From assembly GCA_964564675.1 (NCBI GenBank), contig CAZMBI010000020.1, positions 1 to 31,754 on the forward strand: a DNA stretch of 31,754 bases, written 5' to 3'. Below are positions 15,035 to 22,400 of the stretch, in pieces. The notes under the pieces are model-generated. The model made no database searches. It had not been told where the DNA came from and saw only the letters and a program-made list of their open reading frames with translations. The position numbers were made by a program, and so were the translations under genes. Position 1 is the stretch's first letter. Every line of letters starts with the position of its first letter. This DNA is from CAZMBI01 sp964564675. Its GTDB lineage: Bacteria > Pseudomonadota > Alphaproteobacteria > Rickettsiales > UBA3002.

Positions 15035-15947
15035 CCGACTCAGCTAGCTGCTGCAAAAGTTCGTTGTAATCTTCCGCCGGGTTGTCAAGCAGGCCGTATT
15101 CGGGGTCGATGGCCACGAGTTTTGCCGCTGTCTGCTGCTGCGCGCGGGTAACCAGCGGCACCTCAATCTCGCTGAACAGACAGGCCGGCGACTGGCGGCG
15201 GAGGGCCTCCAGTGCCGCGATGGTGCGCTGCGTGCCGGCGATATTTTCTGGCGTATCCAGCAGGCTGGGCGAGGGCGGCAGGTTAAACCGCCGTTCAAAA
15301 TACTGATAGGCATCGTGATAGGTGGCATAAACCGGCGCTTCCACCGCTGCAAGCGGCGCCAGGGTGGTTTCCACCTGTTTGCTGACGGCCTGCAGCTGGG
15401 CGATGACCCACGCCTCATTTTCCTTTAACGCCGCGGCATGCGCCGGCAGGCGCGTGCTTAATTCCTGTGTCAGGGCGCGGATGACATGCTGCATCAGCAC
15501 CGGGTCGAGCCAGATATGCGGATCGATCCCGCCGCCGCCGTCGTGCGTGCCGTGATCATGCGCATGGCGGTGCCCGTGATGGGCGCGATAGGACAGGAAG
15601 CCCTCGATCTCAAGCGAAAGCAGCGCAATATGCTGCGGGGTTTTATTTAAACGCGTAATCACGCGGTTGATTTCCGGGCTGAGCGCACCGCCCACGGTAA
15701 TTATCACATCAGCCTGCTGCACCCATTGCGCCTGTGAGGGATTAAGCTGGAAAAAATGCGCCGACTGCTCGCCGGTAATCAGCCGTTTGGGCGTGGCAAT
15801 CCCCTCAAACAAAGCGGTAAGCAAATGATGAATCGGTGCAATATCGACCAGAATTTGCGGCTTATCACTTGCGGCCCGGGCATAAAGCGCTTGTGGATAC
15901 GCCACAAGACAGTGTAGGAACAACAGAATAATACTAAGATAACGCAT
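15012..15947 (-). CDS. znuA: Zinc ABC transporter substrate-binding protein
   Basis: This is the periplasmic zinc-binding protein of a cluster 9 (ZnuA/TroA-type) ABC transporter. A signal peptide is visible (MRYLSIILLFLHCLVAYPQ then ALYARA). The metal ligands expected for the family are present: PIHHL near residue 40, the His-rich loop HHGHRHAHDHGTHD followed by DPHIWLDP, TYHDAYQYFERRF, and an acidic C-terminal site (IDPEYGLLDNPAEDY). The 311-residue length is normal. The ATG chosen at 15947 overlaps the znuC ATG (15946) on the opposite strand by two bases. The open frame extends 12 codons further upstream, which would increase the overlap. Zinc rather than manganese is inferred from the His-rich loop. 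Confidence 0.93.
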   Translation of the reverse strand: MRYLSIILLFLHCLVAYPQALYARAASDKPQILVDIAPIHHLLTALFEGIATPKRLITGEQSAHFFQLNPSQAQWVQQADVIITVGGALSPEINRVITRLNKTPQHIALLSLEIEGFLSYRAHHGHRHAHDHGTHDGGGGIDPHIWLDPVLMQHVIRALTQELSTRLPAHAAALKENEAWVIAQLQAVSKQVETTLAPLAAVEAPVYATYHDAYQYFERRFNLPPSPSLLDTPENIAGTQRTIAALEALRRQSPACLFSEIEVPLVTRAQQQTAAKLVAIDPEYGLLDNPAEDYNELLQQLAESVRQCAAG

Positions 15948-16722
15948 GCCCGACCTGTTACTTGAAGCGCGCAATTTAGGCAAGGCCTACCATGGCCACA
16001 CGGTGGTGGAGCATGTTAGTCTGCAATTGCTCAAGGGTGAGATTATCACGGTGATAGGCCCTAACGGCGCGGGCAAATCAACCCTGCTGAAATTGCTGCT
16101 CGGGCTGGAGGCGCCGGATTACGGCGATCTGATCCGCCCCGGTGGTGTGCGTATCGGCTATCTCCCGCAACATATGACGGTGCACCCGACCATGCCGCTG
16201 AGTGTGCATGAATTTCTCAAGCTATATGCGCCGCATGCCCGGCGTGTGGCGGCATTGGCGGAACGCTTCGCCATAGAGGATTTGCTCGGCAAGCCCGTGG
16301 AGGCATTATCTGGCGGGGAATGGCGGCGCGTGCTGCTGGCCCGCGCCATGCTGCGCCAACCGGATTTGCTGGTGCTCGATGAGCCGCTGGCGGGCATTGA
16401 TGTGAACGGGCAAGCGGCCCTTTATGAACTGATAGATGATGTGGTGAATGCGGAAGGCTGCGGCGTGCTCATGGTCTCGCATGACCTGCATATGGTGATG
16501 GCCTCCACGCATCACGTGATTTGTCTGAATCGCCATATCTGCTGTGAAGGCGAACCCCGCCAGCTCGGCGAAAACCCGGCTTTCACCAATTTATTCGGCA
16601 AGGACATGGCACAACGCCTTGCGCTATACAGCCACACCCACGATCACACGCATGATTTACACGGCAACGTGATTGCCGAACCCAAGGAGCCGGTTTCGCA
16701 TGATTACCGCATTGTGGAGTAA
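15946..16722 (+). CDS. znuC: Zinc ABC transporter ATP-binding protein
   Basis: This is the ATPase subunit of the zinc importer. In 258 residues it shows Walker A (VIGPNGAGKSTLLKL), a Q-loop (IGYLPQHMT), the ABC signature (ALSGGEWRRVLLARA), Walker B (LLVLDEPLAGID) and the H-loop (MVSHDLHM). The C-terminus carries a short His-rich run (HTHDHTHDLHG) that may sense or hold zinc. The start ATG must be at 15946, because the first beta strand LLLEARNLGKAY follows at once. It shares the tetranucleotide CATG with the znuA start on the other strand. znuB follows with a 23-bp overlap. No convincing Zur operator could be recognised near the shared start. Confidence 0.95.
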   Translation: MPDLLLEARNLGKAYHGHTVVEHVSLQLLKGEIITVIGPNGAGKSTLLKLLLGLEAPDYGDLIRPGGVRIGYLPQHMTVHPTMPLSVHEFLKLYAPHARRVAALAERFAIEDLLGKPVEALSGGEWRRVLLARAMLRQPDLLVLDEPLAGIDVNGQAALYELIDDVVNAEGCGVLMVSHDLHMVMASTHHVICLNRHICCEGEPRQLGENPAFTNLFGKDMAQRLALYSHTHDHTHDLHGNVIAEPKEPVSHDYRIVE

Positions 16723-17500
16723 CCCCTATCTGCTGCATGCCTGGCTGGCGGGCCTGGCAATGACACTGGCCACCGGACCGCTGGGCTGTTTCGTCGTCTG
16801 GCGGCGGCTGGCTTATTTCGGCGATACCATGGCGCACGCCTCGCTGCTGGGCGTGGCGCTGGCGTTGCTCAGTAATCTTAATCTGCCGGTCAGCGTGTTT
16901 CTGGTCGCCGGTTTACTGGCGGTGCTGGTGCTCGCCGGCACGCGCGACGGGCGTATCGAGTCGGACACAATGCTGGGGATTCTGGCGCATGGCACGCTCG
17001 CGCTTGGCCTGGTGGTGGTAGCGCTGGCCGCGCCCACCCAGCTCGACCTGATGCGCTTTTTATTCGGCGATATTCTAGCGCTTTCACAAGCGGACGTGGT
17101 GCGTATCGCCGGCGTGAGTGCGCTCGTGCTGGCGGTGATCATCTATTACTGGCGGCAACTTGTGATGATGACATTGCATGCCGATATTGCCCGGGTTGAA
17201 GGGATCGCGGTCACGCGGCTGCGTTTCGTGCTGATGATATTACTAGCGGCGATTGTGGCGTCCGCCATTCAACTAGTCGGCGCGCTGTTGATTACAGCAT
17301 TGCTGATTATTCCCGCCGCCGCCGCCCGCTTCTGGGCGCACACGCCGCAGCACATGGCGGGCCTGGGTGTGGGGGTTGGCATGCTCTCGGTGAGTGCCGG
17401 GCTGGTCTGGGCCTATCAGGCGGATTTACCGGCCGCGCCGGCGATTGTGGTAGTCACGCTTATCCTGTTTTCCGCGAGCTGGCTGTGGCAAAGGCTGTAA
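16700..17500 (+). CDS. znuB: Zinc ABC transporter permease
   Basis: This is the membrane subunit of the zinc importer (ABC-3 family, ZnuB type). The 266 residues form about eight hydrophobic helices, with the conserved segments GPLGCFVVWRRLAYFGDTMAHASLLGVAL and DAIAR-like ADIARVEGIAVTRLRF, and ALLITALLIIPAAAARFWA. The start at ATG 16700 is supported by AAGGAG at 16684-16689 inside the end of znuC. An in-frame start at 16673 would be longer but lacks a ribosome-binding site. Translational coupling to znuC is likely. The last 41 bp overlap the convergent metC gene. Confidence 0.94.
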   Translation: MITALWSNPYLLHAWLAGLAMTLATGPLGCFVVWRRLAYFGDTMAHASLLGVALALLSNLNLPVSVFLVAGLLAVLVLAGTRDGRIESDTMLGILAHGTLALGLVVVALAAPTQLDLMRFLFGDILALSQADVVRIAGVSALVLAVIIYYWRQLVMMTLHADIARVEGIAVTRLRFVLMILLAAIVASAIQLVGALLITALLIIPAAAARFWAHTPQHMAGLGVGVGMLSVSAGLVWAYQADLPAAPAIVVVTLILFSASWLWQRL

Positions 17501-18644
17501 GCGCCTGCTCAAGATCGGCGATTAAATCCTCCACCGCTTCCAGCCCGATATGCAGACGCACCAGCCAGCAGCCTTTCTCCCAATGCATCACGCTGCGCGT
17601 GGCGGCCGGGCGATAGGCGGTCACCAGGCTTTCATATCCGCCCCAGCTATAACCTAAGCCGAAATGCTGGAGGCGATCGACAAACTCGCCGATTGACGCT
17701 TCGGTCGCCTCCTTAAATTCGCAGGCGAATAGACCGCACGCCCCACCCACATCGCGCTGCCAGAGGGCGTGGCCGGGGTCTGAGGGCAGGGCGGGATAAA
17801 GCACGCGCGCCACCTCCGGCTGCTGCTCAAGCCACTGCGCCACTTCCAGCGCCGATTGTTCATGCCGCTTCAGGCGGGTTTCCAGCGTCCGCATGCCGCG
17901 CAGGGCGAGATAAACGTTATCGGCGCCCGGTGTCATACCGTAATGCAAATACGCCTTTTTTAACGCCTGCTGATGCGCCATCTTACAGGTGATCGAACCC
18001 ATCACCAGATCCGAATGCCCGGCAATATATTTCGTTATCGACTGGATGGAGACATCCATCCCCAGGTCGAAAGCGCGCAGATATAGCGGCGTGCCCCAGG
18101 TGTTATCGCCGATCACCACCGCATCTGCTGCATGCGCCGCTTCGGCAATCGCCGGGATATCCTGCATTTCAAAGGTCAGCGAGCCGGGGCTTTCAACATA
18201 GACGATAGCGGTATTGGGCTTGATATGCCCGGCAATTGCCGCGCCGATGGTTGGGTCATAAAAGTCGTACGCGATGCCCAAGCGCGGGCATTCTTCAACG
18301 ATAAATTTACGTGTGGAAGCATACAATGAATCGGGCACCAGGATATGATCACCCTGCCGCGCAAAGGCGAGAATGGCCAGCACCGTAGCCGCCAGTCCGG
18401 AAGAGGTGATCACACTGTAATCGCCGCCTTCAAGGCTCGCTATAGCTTGGGCCAGCCTGTCCAGCGTATCGTTGTTCTGGCGACCATAGCCGAAATGCTC
18501 GTGCCTGCCGGATTCATAGGCGCGCATCTGGGCAAAAGAATCAAAAATCAGCGTCGAGGTGTGATGCACCGGCGGATTGACCGAGCCGGCGTCATTTCGG
18601 GCGTCGCGGCCAAGTCCGGTCAGCAGCGTGGAAAATGAAGTCAT
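17460..18644 (-). CDS. metC: Cystathionine beta-lyase
   Basis: This is a pyridoxal phosphate enzyme of the Cys/Met metabolism family (fold type I). It most likely cleaves cystathionine to homocysteine in methionine synthesis. Of 394 residues, the N-terminal VNPPVHHTSTLIFDSF, YGRQNNDTLDRLAQAI, the cofactor-phosphate segment SSGLAATVLAIL, VIGDNTWGTPLYLRAFDLGMDVS and the PLP lysine in SIQSITKYIAGHSD are visible. The pattern SWGGYESLVTAYRP in the C-terminal domain favours the beta-lyase (MetC) over the gamma-synthase group. A related activity such as methionine gamma-lyase is possible but less likely. The 3' end overlaps znuB by 41 bp. A 12-bp palindrome lies 22 bp upstream of the start. Confidence 0.92.
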   Translation of the reverse strand: MTSFSTLLTGLGRDARNDAGSVNPPVHHTSTLIFDSFAQMRAYESGRHEHFGYGRQNNDTLDRLAQAIASLEGGDYSVITSSGLAATVLAILAFARQGDHILVPDSLYASTRKFIVEECPRLGIAYDFYDPTIGAAIAGHIKPNTAIVYVESPGSLTFEMQDIPAIAEAAHAADAVVIGDNTWGTPLYLRAFDLGMDVSIQSITKYIAGHSDLVMGSITCKMAHQQALKKAYLHYGMTPGADNVYLALRGMRTLETRLKRHEQSALEVAQWLEQQPEVARVLYPALPSDPGHALWQRDVGGACGLFACEFKEATEASIGEFVDRLQHFGLGYSWGGYESLVTAYRPAATRSVMHWEKGCWLVRLHIGLEAVEDLIADLEQALTAFATASSRKTG

Positions 18645-18665
18645 TGAGCATCCATCATTTCAGGT

Positions 18666-18677
18666 TGTAACGTTACA
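18666..18677. promoter_or_regulatory. Palindrome upstream of metC
   Basis: TGTAACGTTACA is a perfect 12-bp palindrome located 22 bp upstream of the metC start codon, between metC and the PAS gene. Its position suits an operator or a promoter-proximal regulator site. No regulator can be named from sequence. Confidence 0.4.
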
Positions 18678-18728
18678 GATATTAAATCCGGTTACGCTCG
18701 ATGGTAAAAGCTAAAATGACGGGGACGG

Positions 18729-19166
18729 TCAAAATTCGCGCCAGGAAAGCCCGGCGATCACATGGGTGACGCCTTTTTCGTTGCCGAAAGGCAACAAACA
18801 AGAGCGAAATTTAACGACTTTGTTATTCTCGCCGATGAATTGCCCGTGATCGGTAATCGGTTCGGCGTTTTTCACGGCCTCGTCGATGCGTTTGATCACC
18901 GCCGCGCCTTTGAACATTTTCTGCTTCGGCTTGAGGCTGTTGCCGATTAGGTCTTCCTGATAGAGTTTGCGCACCTTATCGCCCATCTGGTAAAACGTAT
19001 AGGACTTGCCGTGATTGGGCGAGGTGTGCACGGTGAACAGGATGCAGCTATCCCAGATATCATCAATGGCGGCACTGTTGAACTTGCTAAATAGCGGCAG
19101 ATGTTGATCGCGGCACAGCTGATACCAGTATGTGGTCAGCCGGTCACTTAATCGCTTATCGTGCAT
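18729..19166 (-). CDS. PAS_5-type small PAS-domain protein
   Basis: A 145-residue protein with no other domain. Features suggest the PAS_5 family common in alphaproteobacteria: the N-terminal DRLTTYWYQLCRDQHLPLFS helix, the IDDIWDSCILFTV strand, FYQMGDKVRKLYQEDLIGNSL, and the two closing strands KFRSCLLPFGNE and GVTHVIAGLSW. PAS_5 proteins often stand alone and their role is not established. The start ATG is preceded by GGGAG at good spacing. It is transcribed away from ileS. The assignment rests on pattern similarity and not on a search. Confidence 0.7.
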   Translation of the reverse strand: MHDKRLSDRLTTYWYQLCRDQHLPLFSKFNSAAIDDIWDSCILFTVHTSPNHGKSYTFYQMGDKVRKLYQEDLIGNSLKPKQKMFKGAAVIKRIDEAVKNAEPITDHGQFIGENNKVVKFRSCLLPFGNEKGVTHVIAGLSWREF

Positions 19167-19226
19167 ATATCTCCCACATAAGCACTTTATAGTTGCATAC
19201 GGTTATCGTTTGGTTATCAAGCAACT

Positions 19227-19346
19227 ATGAGTATTATTCTTGCGCCCTTTTTCATCGCTTTAAGCCCCGAGATGCTGATTTTGATCGTGCTCAAGCGGGC
19301 TTGTCTGCACAACCTGAAACGGCTTAATCTACGTAGCTTGCCATAA
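19227..19346 (+). CDS. Possible 39-residue hydrophobic small protein
   Basis: An ATG-initiated frame encodes 39 residues. The first ~22 are hydrophobic (MSIILAPFFIALSPEML and so on) and the rest basic (KRACLHNLKRLNLRSLP), the layout of a single-pass small membrane protein with a positive cytoplasmic tail. There is no good ribosome-binding site and I recognise no family. It lies in the leader region of ileS on the same strand. It may be a chance frame. Confidence 0.25.
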   Translation: MSIILAPFFIALSPEMLILIVLKRACLHNLKRLNLRSLP

Positions 19347-19414
19347 AGGGGTTAATTTTTTTTAAATTTCGTCCGCCATTGCCCCGAAATATACGCCGCA
19401 GGCCGCAATTTCCG

Positions 19415-19444
19415 TTGAGTTTTGGCCGGCTCTCGCGTTATGGT
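19415..19444 (+). promoter_or_regulatory. Possible promoter of ileS
   Basis: TTGAGT at 19415-19420 and TATGGT at 19439-19444 are separated by 18 bp and lie about 37 bp upstream of the ileS ATG, acceptable spacing for a sigma-70-type promoter. Both hexamers match consensus at four positions. Confidence 0.4.
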
Positions 19445-19480
19445 ATCGCGCATTTGTGTTAACCCTAAGCTATCTGCGAA

Positions 19481-22400
19481 ATGAGCGACCACCCGTCACC
19501 TTACCCCGAAGCCCCCTCCAACCCTGACTTTCCGGAACTGGAAGAGCAGGTGCTCCAATTCTGGGACACACACCAAGTGTTTGAAACTTCGGTGGAGCAG
19601 CGTGATAAATGGCACGAATATGTGTTTTATGACGGCCCGCCCTTCGCTAATGGCCTGCCGCACCACGGCCATCTGCTCACCGGCTTCGTCAAAGACCTGT
19701 TTGCGCGCTATCACACCATGAAGGGTGAGCGCGTCGAGCGCCGCTTCGGATGGGATTGTCATGGCCTGCCCGCCGAGATGGAAGCGGAAAAAGAACTCAA
19801 CATCTCCGGACGCCGTGCCATTATCGATTACGGTATCCGGAATTTTAACGAATATTGCCGTTCGTCTGTGATGCGTTATGCCGGTGAATGGGAATGGTAT
19901 GTGAACCGCCAGGCGCGCTGGGTCGATTTCAAGAATGATTACAAGACGATGGATACTCCTTACATGGAGTCCGTTATCTGGGCGTTTAAGCAACTCTATG
20001 ATAAAGGTCTGATTTACGAGGGCTTCAAGGTCATGCCTTATAGCTGGGCTGCGGAGACGGTGCTGTCGGCCTCGGAAATCCGCCTCGATGACGCCACCCG
20101 CGAGAAAGAGGACAAGGCGGTCACCGTGGCATTCAGGCTGAAGGAGAAACCCGAAGGTGCGCCGGAAGCGGATGAGTATTATGTGCTGGCCTGGACAACG
20201 ACGCCATGGACATTGCCGAGTAATCTGGCGCTCGCGGTGAGTGCCGAGATGGAGTATGCGGCGATTATGATGAATCGCTCCCCCCTTGAGGGGGAGCCGG
20301 AAAGCGTCACGCGAAGCGCAAGCGATCCGGTGGAGAGTAACAGGCTAACATCGCAAGATGCGAATGACACCCCCCACCTAACCTCCCCCCGCAAGCAGGG
20401 GGAGGCATTTCCTTCGCGCAGTAAGCGTATGTGCTATATTTTGGGCGCCGCAGCTGTTCCCGATTATCTCAAAGAATTTCCAAATGCTCAAATGCCTGTT
20501 GTGTGGGGAGATGATCAAGAGGCGGAATTAGAGTTGCAAAACAAGACATCCAAATATCTTGAGAATAATAAATGGTTTAAAGGATCTAATTTAATTGGAC
20601 TGACCTACGAACCCCTATTCCCCTATTTCGCCGATACGCCGAATGCGTTTAAAATCCTCGAAGGGGACTTCATCGAAGAAGGCTCCGGCTCCGGCATCGT
20701 GCATATGGCGCCGGGCTTTGGTGAGGATGATCAGCGCGTGTGTGCGCAAGCCGGCATTCCCACCGTTGTGCCGGTCGACGGCGAAGGGCGGTTTACCGAC
20801 GCGGTATATGACTTCATAGAAACCGAACGCTGCACCCTGCGTGCGCCATCGCCGGCAGACGAGCCATATTTTGTGGCGCTGCATACCAATCCCAAAGTCA
20901 TGGAAACGATGAACGACGGCGTGATGCGCGTGGAAGACGCCAAAGCTGACTTTGCCGCCAACCTCGCGCATTTTAAAGAATACGGCTACGGCCAGTGGCT
21001 GGCGTTTAATAAGGAAACCGGCGCCTTTATGGGACGGGCGGGATTATCATTTATCGCCCAGAGCAAGGAAATGCCCGCCGCGCCGACGCTGCGCTGCGGC
21101 CTGCTGCCCGAGTTCTGGCACGGCGGTTACGGTAGCGAGCTGTGCCGCGCCGCGCTGAAGTTCGGCTTTAACGAAAAACAACTGCCCTTTATCGTCGCCG
21201 GAGCGCATGGCGACAATCCGCGTGCGCACAAAATGCTGGAACGGCTCGGCATGGTCAAGGAACGCGAGGTGATGTTCAAGCGCGTTCCGGGGCCTTATTA
21301 CCGAATGAGCCGGGAGGCTTTTTTGGAAGGATCAGGATTGGGGGAGCATGATTCGGGGAAAGCATCTGCTGCTGAATCCCGATACCCGGCACCTGAAACC
21401 TTAAGCCTGCGCGGCCTTAACGTGATTAAGGAAACCGAAGGCAAACATGACGACGAACCTTACAGCGCGGCGCAGCTTGCAAAATACGGGCTGGCCAATC
21501 TGCGCATTATTAACTGGCTGAAACGGCACGGGCGGCTGATCAAGCAGGAAGATTATAAACACAATTACCCGCATTGCTGGCGCACCGACGAGCCGATTAT
21601 CTATAAGGCGATGTCGAGTTGGTTTGTCGATGTGCCGAAAATCCGCGAGCGCATGGTGGAGTTGAATCAGCAGATCAACTGGATTCCGGCGCATATCAAG
21701 GATGGCCGCTTCGGTAAATGGATTGAAAACGCCCGCGAATGGTCGATCTCACGCTCGCGCTTTTGGGGGTGCCCGATTCCGGTCTGGCGTTCGGACAATC
21801 CGGATAATGATGAGCTGTATGTGTTTGGGTCGATTGCCGAGCTGGAAGCGTTTTTTGGGCCACATATGAAGGAACAGGCGGGTAACGCTCACGCCAATGC
21901 TGATAGGAACAAGAATACCTCTCCCAATGGGAGAGGTCGAAATAGCGAAACTATTTTGGGTGAGGGCTTCAAAATCACTGATCTTCACCGGCCTTATGTT
22001 GATCAATGGGTGGCGCCTGATCCCTACAATTCTAAATATACGATCCGCCGGGTGGAAGACGTCTTCGATTGCTGGTTTGAATCCGGCTCGATGCCCTATG
22101 CCCAGGTGCATTATCCGTTTGAAAACAAAGAATGGTTTGAAACGCATTTTCCGGCCGACTTCATCGTGGAATATGAAGCGCAGACGCGCGGCTGGTTTTA
22201 TAATATGTTCGTGCTCGCCGTGGCGCTGTTTGACCGAATTCCGTTTAAAAACTGCATCTGTCACGGCGTGGTGCTGGACGATCAGGGGCGCAAGCTCAGC
22301 AAACGCCTGAAAAATTACATGGACCCCAAGGCGCTGTTTGCACAGTATGGCGCCGATTCGCTGCGCTGGTATATGATGTCCTCCACCATCATGCGCGGAT

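Larger units (their letters stand above)
19167..19480. other. Divergent intergenic region between the PAS gene and ileS
   Basis: This 314-bp region separates the PAS gene and ileS. It contains a short AT-rich patch (AATTTTTTTTAAATTT, 19354-19369), a candidate small frame at 19227-19346 and a sigma-70-like promoter for ileS at 19415-19444. I see no strong hairpin, T-box or tRNA-like leader that would suggest attenuation of ileS. Confidence 0.6.
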
